Assembly: GCA_031216445.1 (NCBI GenBank) | Contig: CM062217.1 | Coordinates: 25,413,001 to 25,477,000 of the forward strand | DNA length: 64,000 nucleotides | Direction: 5' to 3' | From: Lateolabrax maculatus | Lineage: Eukaryota; Chordata; Actinopteri; Acropomatiformes; Lateolabracidae | Shown: in pieces, positions 24,703 to 35,530 of the stretch | Layout of the letters: each line of letters opens with the position of its first letter | Position numbering within the stretch: position 1 is the stretch's first letter | Position numbers and translations under genes: made by a program | The notes under the pieces: generated by a model | Databases searched by the model: none | What the model saw: only the letters and a program-made list of their open reading frames with translations | What the model was told of the DNA's origin: nothing

Positions 24703-25810
24703 TACCCCACTTCCTTATTTGATCGAGGCAGGTAACTTTCACCAGCTAGATCACAGGGTAGAGTTTTAGGGAAGAGTAGATTAAGTTGAAAGTTTGGTTG
24801 TGGGCTTGACAGGCACTTGGCAGCTCGCCAGAGCAGGTGGCTTAAAAAGTATCTTTTCCATGGTTTCCTTTTCACACCGCAGGAAGTTATATGCTGCACA
24901 CAGGGACATTTATCCTTTATTAAAAAAGTGAATGGACGCTGGGATATCTGACATCCAATGCATCCGTAATGTGTGTGACAGTGTCTAGCCTGTGCCTGAC
25001 ATTTCTGGATTGTTCGACATGCACAAACAGTAAAATACACCCCGAAAATGCTTACAGGAAGAGAAAACAGTGAGATTACAATAAAGTAATACACAAATTA
25101 GCTATTTTTGACAAATACTAAGGGGAAAAATGGGACACAGGATAACAGCTTGGAAAATGTATTTGTGTGCAGTTCGGCAGGCTCTGGGTATGTGATAAAT
25201 ACAACTTGAAAAAAGTCACTGTTGGGGGTGACACCCAGTAGGGATAAAGCGCCTGCCGCATGCCCCCAATGCCCCCCCTCGCTACCTTCATTTTTTGTCT
25301 GTATTTTACTGCTACTATTAAATAAAAGTAAAATGCCAGAGAGAAAATAATTTTCTGATCTAATATCGTCATCATGTTAAACCACACTTCGTTAGATTGT
25401 TGGTTGGAGTACTGCAGCTAGCACTGTGACATCATGGGTCAGAGGTGTTCGGATGTCAGTTGGCAAAAATGAGTGAACCCTACACCCTGCCCGTGTATTT
25501 ATAGACATGGGTCACGTTACAGAACCTAAAGATGCTCTAACTACCACGATCATTTATTTCTTGTTTATTACTACTTGGTTCTAATTTTCATAGCTATGGC
25601 CATCCTTTCTATTGGTAATGATAACATTATACTACAGAGTCCACGGTTACCCAAAGTGTGTGTTGTAAACATCTATCACAGTTTAAAGACCAACTTCCTC
25701 CTTCATCTACTCACAATAGTTGTGCACACACAATAGTGCTTATCACCAACATTTCAGGTACTCTCAATTTCAGTTTGACCTCCAAATGAAGAGGTTCAGC
25801 TCATCTGGAT

Positions 25811-25850
25811 AACCTGTTGTCTCCTTTACAACCTGTCTGATCGTCTGACT
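25811..25850 (+). repeat. Copy 1 of a 40-bp dispersed repeat
   Basis: AACCTGTTG, about 10 diverged bases, then a 22-bp exact match to 61639-61660 with the same internal spacing. This is a remnant of an unidentified repeat. Confidence 0.5.
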
Positions 25851-25977
25851 TCTTTTGTGTGATGTCACCATCAGAAACCAGAGAGACCCTGGTATGTGTT
25901 GTGTGTACGTGTTCATTAATGTCACATGTCACATGTACACGTTTGTGTGCATATGCGGAGATTATGTAGCACCCCAC

Positions 25978-26190
25978 CATAAGTGGCTTGTTTCTGTATC
26001 CACTGAGTATGAGGATGTATGAATGTGTGTGTGAAACATAAAGTAATGTGTGTGTGTATGTGTGTCTGTGTGTGAGTCTGGGTGTACCTGCTGGTTGTGT
26101 GTATTGTATAGCCTTTGTGTGGCACCCATCATTTACCATAAGTGGATTGAATTTGGCCTTGCCACTTTCTACTGGCACTGTGTCCGCTGT

Positions 26191-26239
<49 letters not shown>

Positions 26240-26470
26240 TGTGTTGTTCAGTGTTGTTCAGTGTTGTCTTTGTTTCAGACCTTAAGTGGACGGACCCTGG
26301 GCTTACTGCTTTATTTTGGCAGTGCATCCATTGTGTGTAAGTGAGTTTATACAAGTGTGTGTGTGTGGGTGTGTGTGCATGCTAGTGTGTACCTGTCTTT
26401 GTTGTACTATAAGTGGATGGACTCCCTGCGTCCACCCCGTATGTGTGTGTGTGTTGTCCTGTATGTGTTG
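25978..26470 (+). repeat. Degenerate minisatellite, about four units of 127-159 bp
   Basis: The core (C)ATAAGTGGA or TTAAGTGGA recurs at 25978, 26137, 26281 and 26407. Each is followed by a unique 40-80 bp stretch and then a TG-rich tract. Units have diverged strongly and the TG tracts vary in length, so this looks like an old tandem array with embedded microsatellites. Confidence 0.5.
26188..26235 (+). repeat. (TG)n microsatellite
   Basis: Over 20 TG units with one TTT interruption, part of the minisatellite-like region. Confidence 0.9.
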
Positions 26471-26859
26471 TCTTTGTTGTGTGCCTCTAATCCCCAGGTC
26501 CCCGGGGCTCCAGGGGAACAGCTGAAGCAGGGGCAGCGGTGGCTTGTCAGCCCGGGGCTCCCGCTGCTCCTCTCCCTTTCACTGCTCCCCATATGGTCCT
26601 GCAGCGCCGGGTCCCCGGGGGCCTGTTAGCGCCGCACCACCCAGGCCTAGGCCCTGCCACCAGGCCTCTCCTGCCTCCTGTCTCACCCCTGCACTGGAGC
26701 CCGCCGTCACCCCTTAGTCCCCTCTACCCTCCTCTCCCTTTGTGGTGCACCCCCCCCCCCGATTGTCTGGATTATGTCTCGATACAAACCCAGATCTTTC
26801 CTCCTCATTTTGTTGTCTTCTGTTAACCACACACACCTCCCCATCCCCTTCCTGTCTTC

Positions 26860-27260
26860 CTCTACTTTTTAATTGATGTTTCTTTTCTTCCCTGCCCTCA
26901 TCTGTCTCCTATTTCTCCGGGCCGTGCCCTTCTATGCGGTGCGGTGAAGTTAATATGGGGATTTATGGCTCCCATTAGATGTATGAATTATCTCCCTTTC
27001 TTTCCTGCAGGAAACTTTTTGGACTCTGTCCACCCACCGCCGTAAGGCAGCAGACATGAGTACATGAAGCTAATGTGGCGCGGGTTGGCCAGTGGCCCCT
27101 CAACACCCGTGGCCCCCAGTGACACCGAGGCTCCCTGTCTCTTTAAAGAGTGATTTAGACTCGCCGGGCCCTCGGCAGACCTCGTTGCTCGAAAGTACCT
27201 CAGTTTATCTTCACCAACAGAGCCCCGAGCGTCTCTAAATCAGCTGTCACTACCTCTCGA
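26860..27260. promoter_or_regulatory. Candidate conserved non-coding block with embedded exon-like segment
   Basis: Unique sequence with a TAATATGG/ATTAGATGTATGAATTAT homeodomain-type cluster at about 26950-26990. It is followed by a strong acceptor-like pyrimidine tract and CAG ending at 27010, and a GTAAGG donor-like site at 27042. The block may be regulatory, or may hold a small non-coding or poison exon. Confidence 0.3.
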
Positions 27261-28199
27261 GGATTACCAGGGATTTATAAATGAACAGGGAGTGCTGTTT
27301 CACACAAGTTATCAAACAGATCATAAAACACCATCTCTGGGATTTGACTGTTTGGTTACACGTGTTGGAGCTGCGCCTTATGGTAATGCTGCTGGTTCGC
27401 TGAGTGTTGGCACTAAGGAGAGGAAGTCTGTGATCTTTTTTTTTTTTTTTTTGTGAAAATTGGATTTGGCTGCATCTGAGCAACTGGATCTCCCCTCGCA
27501 CCAACACATGATTGATCCACCTTGGGTGCAGCCAGGTAGATATGATGCTGTCTACACGTCATGCAAGTGGAAATCCACACGTCCACATTTTGGAATTTAT
27601 TTTATACCATCGGATTCATCACATTGATTTTGTCTTTTTTGATACAGCTTTTCACATCAAATATTAATCCACCAAAAACATGCCTTTCTTGCTCAATTTC
27701 AGTGGATCCACATATTGAGTCCTAGCGCCCTCTGTTGATGGCAGGGGGACAGTGTCCATAACCCGACCACTTCACACCTCCTCTGGACCTCCAGAAGAAC
27801 TAACGGCCAAGCTGTACATTTTGATGTGAAGTGGACCAAATCTATAATTGCAATAAACTATATCCAGCTTAGTAATTAGGGATGCAAGATAATAATAATA
27901 ACAATATCACTATTCACTCAATTCAAAATACAAATGGTGCAAGAGAGCCTTTACACTTAATGGAGAATTAACAATAACAGATATACAATGTTTTTTTTTA
28001 TCTTCAAGAACTTTCTAAATGGAAGGAAATAAAAATATATCTACACATACACACTTAAATACAGCTCCTCCTCTACATGGATTAATACAGTTTCTCAACC
28101 TAAGGCTCAAGACCCCATGTGAGGTCGCTGCATGTGCAGTCCAAGACTCAGCTTTTGATCATAATATTTGTTTAAAATATTTTGGGACAAAAAATGATG

Positions 28200-28590
28200 C
28201 ATCATTTCTGTAATTGATCTTTTTGTTATCAACCGTGCTGAAATGGTTTGTCAATGAATCTGTTAGTCAGTCAAGAGAAAGGTGAGCAAAAGCAATTTTG
28301 ATAACAGATTTTTCTTCTATCACCAATTACCAGGAAAATATTGTCTGCTTCCGGCATCTCAAATGTGAGGACAGAAATGCTTTTCCCTGTTTCATATCAT
28401 TGTAAATTAAACATTTGGGCTTTTGGATTGTTGGCTTGACAAAATAAGCAATACGAAACAGTCACCTTGGGATCAGGGAAATTGTCATAGGCACTTATTT
28501 TACTATTTTAAAGATGATTAATGATTACTGATTAATCTAAAAGATAATCATTATCTATCATTAATGAATTATTTCTTGCAGCCCCAAATC
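28200..28590 (+). repeat. Common teleost interspersed repeat ending in GCAGCCC
   Basis: Phrases such as GGCATCTCAAATGTGAGGAC, TTTCATATCATTGTAAATTA, GTCACCTTGGGATCAGGGAA and a terminal TTTCTTGCAGCCCC follow the order of a very common teleost repeat (the family with alternating ATTAATCGATTA-like ends). No ORF. Boundaries are approximate. Confidence 0.55.
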
Positions 28591-28689
28591 TGCAGCCCTC
28601 CCTTGATCTTGAAAACAGAATGCACAAAGAAGGTTAAGAAACATTTGTTTAATGTCATCTGCTATCTGCTGTGCACAGTAATCTTTTGC

Positions 28690-28910
28690 TAAGGTTTTGG
28701 GTTGCCAGGTTGTGAAAAATCCATCCATGCTGGTATTTATTCTCCCTCAGCATGTTTTTTTTTTTTTTTTTTACCAACTTGGCAACCCAAAACTTTTCTT
28801 AATAAAGGCTTATAACTGCTCGTCAACATGTTAATTAATTATTTATAATGACTCAATATTCATTGTTTGTTATAAAGCCTTTGTAATGCATCTCTTAACA
28901 GTAAGTGGTA
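28690..28910. repeat. Inverted-repeat segment and adjoining repeat fragment
   Basis: Positions 28690-28712 and 28775-28800 form an imperfect inverted repeat around GGTTGCCA/TGGCAACC with a poly-T run in the loop. It is followed by TTAATAAAGGCTTATAACTG, a phrase seen in short fish repeats. It may be a MITE. Confidence 0.45.
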
Positions 28911-30300
28911 CCATGACACAGTATATTGGGGTCTGGCAGATCTGTCAAATAATGTGTGTAAATGTGACGAGTCACATCCTGGCTCCACCACTGCTGACGC
29001 TTTTTGGACGGTCTGAGCTGCGGAAGTGGAATCGGCCGGGAAACCCTCCGCTCCTTCTACCGCTTTGAAACTCAATCTCTCAGGGTCCCCGTGTTGTGTC
29101 TTTGAGTGCAATATCCTCTGCTGCACTCACGCTGTCATCGGCTGCCTCTCGCAGCTTCTTTCTCTCTCTGTGTCTCTGCTTCCATCCACCACAACACACC
29201 CCCTTGCTCCCTCCCTCCCTCCCTCTCTTCCACCCCATCCACCCCTGCGCGCAGGGATCCAGTGAAGCCTGCAGCTGGCCGAGGCCTCCCCTCCTCTGGG
29301 CTAAAGCCTCGGCAGGGGGGCAGGGCTCTGGATCCAGCTTAAAGAAAAGCAGGCAGATCAAGGACAAGAAATACTGGGGTAGAAAAAAGTAATGTATGAT
29401 CCTCTCTGTGAACAACCCCCGCCAACCATCCCCACCTCCCCACCAGCTTCACCCTCATCCCAGTTTCTATATATCTCCCCACTCTCGCTCTCCCTCTCCC
29501 CCTTTGGAGTCTCCCCCTGTCCAGTTTGGTTTACCGTTGCTGTTTGGGCTAACTGGTTTCAGATGCAGGACAAAGCAGACATCCCTCCTCTGTAAGCAGA
29601 AATACAGAGTGACTTTTTCATGTTGTGGGCAGAGACTCAATGTTTACTGAGGGCAGAGTGTACAAACAGGGACGCACGTGTGTCATTCAGGTCAGTTTGG
29701 CCTTTTGGTGTTAAGCTGACACTCTCATCCAGACTTACATAGTGTAAGTAGAAAAATCTAATGCTTTGGATCTGTTCCAAGCCGTTTATAAGGACAACTT
29801 TGGGTTGTCACCATTGTTTCCAGTTAAACATGTCACTAATAAAGGGCTCTTACAATAATCCAATTCAGTTATACGGTTATACATGTTAATTAGGTGTTAA
29901 TAAATGGATTTGGGCCCAGATGTTCTGCAGTTCTTCTCAGGGGTCAGAGGTCAGATGGTCAATAGAAGCAGTCTCAAAGACAAAGCAAGTGTTTTGGAAA
30001 CTCAAATGTTGTTCTTACTACTGGTTTGTAAATTATATTAGTAAGTGATTTATTAACCATTAATACAACCATTAGTTACAACTCATTACCCTATTTATTG
30101 AGTGTGCCTTATTACCAATATTTCTGTGAGATTCCCATGTCTAAACATTACCAGTAAAACTGGAGCTAGATGAAGGTTTAAGTATTCAAATGATTTATTT
30201 GAGGGACAAATTAACTAATAAAATAATGTTAGAAGACCATACCCACAATGTAGGTCTTTAACTACAAATCAAGTACACGCAAATTTTTTGCTGAATGTTA

Positions 30301-30605
30301 GTCCAATATTCACTCTCCTGTAAGCTCTGGTTTGGTCTCCACCAAATCCTGAGGTAAATGTCTGACTTTTAAGCCGATAAATACTCTACTATGTTTACTA
30401 GTGAGTCTGCCATTTGGCGCCGGGAAGGCACATATTTGAATAGATAGCATATCGTGGGGTTATTAACATGTTTTTTTTTTACTGAGATGAAGGTCATGAG
30501 AGCAGCGGGACACAATCAAAACAGATCTGGCCCTATAACCAAAACAATGAGCTGAAAGAGGCTAAAAAGCTCCATAGAGCTGCAGATTGGTGATGATTTT
30601 CTGTG
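30301..30605 (+). repeat. Interspersed repeat, copy 1
   Basis: GTCCAATATTCACTCTCCT starts an alignment with 41569 onward, continuing through GGTCTCCACCAA, CTATGTTTACTAG, GTGGGGTTA and GAGCTGCAGATTGG, all in order and on the same strand. It is recognised as a percomorph repeat family; no coding part. Confidence 0.55.
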
Positions 30606-30686
30606 AGTTCCTCACTACAAGCCACTTACTTCAGATAACTCACAGTCCTTTGAACCATTGTTTATATAAAAATATTGATTCGTGCA

Positions 30687-30790
30687 GAATCAGAATCACC
30701 TTTATTGCCAAGTGAGTTTACTCATACAAAGAATTTGTCTTGGTATTTTGGTGCATAACAATTATCATAGTGAGAGAGAATAGGAGAGAA
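30687..30790 (-). mobile_element. LINE-type 3' tail, minus strand
   Basis: On the minus strand the sequence ends GGCAATAAAGGTGATTCTGA followed by another TTCTG unit, the classic microsatellite-like 3' end of fish L2/CR1-type LINEs. An upstream ACAAATTCTTTGTATGAG segment also fits. No reverse transcriptase ORF remains, so this is a 5'-truncated copy. Confidence 0.55.
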
Positions 30791-31278
30791 CTAGAAACAT
30801 TACAATTAGAAATAAATGGAAAATATATAAAGAATATGTTAAATATGTCTGTTTTAAAAAATGTTTTGCTGCAGCTTTAAGTTCTGTAATCCATCAAATG
30901 CAGATTTATTTTACATGTTTGGAGTGAAAAACCCTAATTATAATGTAACATTGATAAAAAACTTTATTTATTTATGCAGACCAAAAAAAAAAACAAACAA
31001 AAAAAACCAACAACAGATGAACGCCTATGACTTCCTGGAACAATAAGAAAAATAAATTGATCGGATAAAATGGTTTGTTGCTGTTTAAAGTAAAGTAAGT
31101 GACCTGTAGTTATTTGGATAAAATCTGCAAAAGCACTGGTACTTTAAAAAAAATTCATCAAATCAGATCTTCTTGAATGTCTGAATTTGTCACACACAGA
31201 CTAATCTTTTTTGAAGAAATACAAGAAGAAATACAAAGACAGATTCACACGTCGTAGTTCAGCCAAAGAATCGAGCAG

Positions 31279-31299
31279 GTGTGTGTGTGTGTGTGAGTG
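31279..31299 (+). repeat. (GT)n microsatellite
   Basis: About nine GT units, then GAGTGAG. Confidence 0.8.
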
Positions 31300-31900
31300 A
31301 GTACACGCTGTGTGCTATATGTGGGTATTGGCTTTACTACCATGCCAGTCATGTGTCCTCCATCAACTATTGAGCTTTCGCCTCCGGTGTTTCATCAGGT
31401 GTGCAGCCTCATGTGTTAGTGGCTTACACGAGCAGATTAATAATTCCATTATCCTCCCTCTTTGCCTCTCCATGTTCCATTCATTCGCTTTTCTCACTTT
31501 CTCTCCCCTGTTCGTGTTTGCGGCTGCACTCTGTCCTGTTTCCCTCTTTTTTCTCTCCGTTCCATTTGCAAGGTGTGATATTGCTTTAATTGAGCAGAAA
31601 CATGTGGAGAGATCAGACATATCTCGGGGGATTAGAGGAAAAGCTGGGAGTTTGTGCGACTGGCAGCCTGTGTTTGGAGCAAGGGGTCTGCTGGGAATGA
31701 ATGTAGTTAGTGTGACCCCTGACCCTGCGAGCTGTTGACGTGGAAGCCGGCCAAAAGGGGTCCAACAGAACGCTTTTGTTAATCTCATTCAGGGCTCCCT
31801 GTGAACTGTGGGCAGGGGGAAAGCTGGCAGCTCAGACCTGTGGAATGCAGAGCTCTTTATTCCCATGCTTTGGAAACAGAGGTGGGCCCTGGAACTAGCA
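31290..31900. promoter_or_regulatory. Candidate conserved non-coding block
   Basis: Unique sequence with CAGATTAATAATTCCATTA at about 31433-31451 and TTTAATTGAG at about 31585-31594 (TAATTG at 31587-31592), separated by pyrimidine-rich DNA. ORFs of about 140 codons are open on both strands and match nothing I know, so coding is unlikely. Confidence 0.3.
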
Positions 31901-33095
31901 AGGCTCCTTTAGCAGGACCTCCTCCACTCAGCTCAATCGACACTGACAGTTTCCTGGCTTAGGCTTGCCAACTGGCAGGGCAGCGGTGCAGGGGGGACAA
32001 ATGCGCCCCACCAGGGCTGCAAAGGCCACAGGCAGCAGGACAGAACTTCTAACAGGCCGCTACAGTAGTGTGCCACTGTTTGGAGAGTCCCAGTTAAACT
32101 CAATACATTTACTGTTGCTACACTGAGAACCTTTCTGCACCATCTCTTGACGCACAAGTACAACAACACAGGCATGCATAAAATCACTCTGTACATTTCA
32201 AGTACATCCTGTCACTGGCACAATAATGCCTCATATTATAGGTATTTTCTCACTATTTCCCAAAAGGACACATGGTGGCTTACAAAATGACTCACATGAG
32301 CGTTTTCCGATCTAAACTACTAAAACTAGTAAGTAAAGATTAGGGAATGATTGTGGTCATGGTTAAAAAGAACCAACATGAGTAAACAGCAATCTACTGT
32401 GTCAAGGTCGCGCTCTTTCCTGACCCATCCATCCACTGAGATCTTTTCCCCTAAAGGCCAACACATGCCCGTGCTATTTACTCCCTGAATCGGCACATTT
32501 CTACTACCTTACATTGAGTGCTACTTTCCGTACAGCACATTCAGTGCGCACTGTAGGAACAAAGTGACACACGTTAATTGACGCAACACTACCCAAAACC
32601 CCTGGATGTTGTTTCAACTTTGACTTGCCCTACTTGCTATAGTTGTGTGTGTACTCCGGGTTTTCCTGTTTAATGATTGCGACGGGTGCGTTCCCTTCCT
32701 GGTGGTAGCCAACGTGGGTGAACTTTCTATGTAATCTGATCATATGCATTTCTTTGCCTTGTTGGCTTATTTTTAGCGATGTTGCCATCTGCCAAGATCT
32801 CAGCAATTAGTCTGGAGAGCACAGCACAATATTACCATAACCGATGGAACTGATGGCTGGAACTACAAAAATAACAGATAAGTTGTAAGAAGCTGGAGTT
32901 TTCTTTAAATACATTTTGCAAAGGGTATATTAATGGCATGCTACTTCCACCATTGTTTCTTAGAAAGGACAGTACTTTTTCTCATATTTGCCGGTCAGAA
33001 AAACACAAACACAGGACCCCTGTGAGCCCCCCAACCTCACTTTGGAAACCTCTTCTCTAAAGAGTGCAGCTGTGGGGATCAGAGGAGGCCCCCAT

Positions 33096-33120
33096 TACAC
33101 ACACACACACACACACACAC
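33096..33120 (+). repeat. (CA)12 microsatellite
   Basis: Pure CA run. Confidence 0.9.
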
Positions 33121-34246
33121 AGGACATTAACCACTCACTGGTTAGGCCAGATCAGTCAAGATTAAATAAGTGTACCCCTCCACTGGTCTGAATGGAGAGC
33201 TGCTGGAGGCTAAGTGGTAATCTCCGAGGTTGATGGAGGGTTAGGAATGAAACAGCCAAACACCTTTGCGCATGGACATGGACACTTTTCTCACACTCTG
33301 ACTTTGAAACGTGAATCGTGGGAGCAGCACGGTACCGTATCAGTGCGACAAATAGCTCTGTCTTTATTATTATGTGTTTCGAGAAGAGCCTGGCTGATAG
33401 ACAGGAAGTAAGGAAGTCAGGCTTCGAGGAGGAGAACTCCTCCCGCTCCCACAGCGCTGCCAGTCAGCTGAGTCCGCTGCTCAGCGGAGGCGGGGAAATA
33501 CCTGCCGGTCCGCACAATGGTGCTGCTGGGATTACAGGCCCCCCTGCTGCTGAGCAGCCCGGCAACGATGGAGGAAGGAGAGGAGGGGGGGGAGGGGAGG
33601 TGTGCACAACATCTACATCCTCCTAAACTCAACCTGGGACTGATGCTCTAAGACTTTGTGTTTGAGGCAGTTTATGGTGAAGCCTTCATCCACAGCAACT
33701 GTATATGGAATTACAGATGGGTAAAAATAAAAAAGAGGAAATCTTCATCTTTGAAAAAGGTTTGACCCTAGATTGCTCTTTTTCAAAAGCCTTTTTTTAT
33801 TTAATGGTAGCATGTTTCTCTTTTTTTTTTTTTTGTCACCAACGCCGCCCCTTCTCGCCTTTTTTAGCCAGTCCCATGACACCAGCTTCTATACTGCCTT
33901 TTTTTTCCTTTGGTCACGTGTTTGGTTTAAAAAAATTTACAGAACATAAAAGTGTGTCTATATTATCTCTGTATAATATCTCTGTTTATGCCTATTAATA
34001 TTAATTTGATGATGACTTTGTGTTCATTCAGTTTGGGCGCCTATGGAACTCCCTAAGAATAAGGGCTATTAATAACAAATTGAACACACAAAAGGTATCA
34101 AACGGGTGAAATTTGAGAGACAGACAAGACTTTTTAAGAACAAATGGACCCTCCCTTAAATTCATGTAGAAATAAAAAAGAATAAATAAATAAATACTGG
34201 TTCCTCAACCAGCCTCAATTTCAAATCTAAGCAATGCTTTTCTCTT

Positions 34247-34273
34247 TACCTGACTCTCTCGCTCTCTCTCTCC

Positions 34274-34304
<31 letters not shown>

Positions 34305-34326
34305 ACTCACACACACACACACACAG
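34247..34326 (+). repeat. (CT)n-(CA)n compound microsatellite
   Basis: About 55 bp of CT with interruptions passing directly into CA. Confidence 0.9.
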
Positions 34327-34329
34327 GCA

Positions 34330-34520
34330 CACAGGCTGGTGGCCACGTCCTCCTCCGGTCTGCTGGTTGGAGTGTGTGCTGGGCCCAGGCCTCTGATTTA
34401 CCTGCTGTCCCTGGCTTTAACGCGCCCCATATGGTGAACAATGGCCCATAAAGACGCCTCTAAACGAGACAGGAGTTGTAAAGGAAGGCCAGACCTCAGC
34501 CCCAGCTCTGTTTATAGCAC
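34330..34520. promoter_or_regulatory. Candidate conserved non-coding block with SOX site
   Basis: Next to a CT/CA repeat lies a short unique block containing CCCATATGG followed by a perfect SOX-type AACAATGG at 34437-34444. Motifs are seen directly; enhancer function is inferred. Confidence 0.25.
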
Positions 34521-35426
34521 GGAGCCTGACTTGGTTGGATTCAGTGTTTGAACTGCACAGCCACGTACTTAAGGCTGCAAGCAGATCGTCTGATTTTATT
34601 CATATTAGATGACCAGTGTAACAAACCTAAATTCCGATTTGTTGCTGCTGAAACATAGCTCAGACAAGTAATTTAAACAATGTCACCAGGAAACAAAGCT
34701 ATTCTTTCTTACATACATGCAGTGCTGAAAGTGCATGCTAGTGTGGATTTGTATGTGCTGTTGCTGAGCAGCAGTTGGCAGCGCACGGTGCCGAGCAGAT
34801 GGACCGGAGAGGGATTCTGGCCGCAGCTCTTCATGTGATATAAAGATATGCTTTCTCTCAGAGCTGCCTCTACTTCTTTGTGTCTACACAAGATGAGTCA
34901 GTGTTTAACAAACACATCCAGCCAATTCACTAATCCTGTTACTGTTGCAATAGGCCTGTGTAGACGTGTAAAGAGTCCGTTAACCCAAATCTCCAGAAAA
35001 AACATATTTTCTCGCGTCCTCTGATGGTACCGAGCCATGTGAATAGCTGTTGCTTTGTTTGTCTCAGATTCCTGCCTCCTCTCCAGTACGATGGAGGTGA
35101 ATGGAATTTAATTTGTAGTGCACACAGAAAATACATAAAATAAAATAAAAAATGGGTCTTTGCAGAAACCCCTGGATAATCCACACACCTCACAGTTAAC
35201 AATTATTGCTGGAACTACTTGATACAGAAGAAATAGTTCTCATGGAATCTGTTGTGTGTTTTGTGGATCATCCAAAATAACAGGGACGTATGGGGTTTCG
35301 GAGTCAACACTTTGCTTTTGAGTTTATAAATGTCGTTAGGGCCATAAATTAAATTTGGGATGGAAGCAGAGGTCCCTAAACCTAGGCAAATAAAACCAGC
35401 CCAATATCCCTTCTATATGATTTATG

Positions 35427-35530
35427 TCCAGTGCCAACATGCACTGCCAGTGTAGGAAGTAACACTTCTACAATTTATTTGCACTAACTGGGATCTTTCA
35501 CTATCTTTAACCATACCACAGCCTCCAGAA
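35427..35530 (+). repeat. Partial copy of the 17.7-kb MITE-like family (left part)
   Basis: TCCAGTGCCAACATGCACTG and the following AGGAAGTAA align with 17724-17759. A TTTAACCATACC segment further on aligns with the TTAACCATAC segment of the first copy. The right terminus is not recognisable. Confidence 0.45.

Noticed and set aside
31310..31788. Overlapping frames of about 140 codons on both strands
   Set aside because: Neither resembles a known protein, and simultaneous openness on both strands suggests composition.
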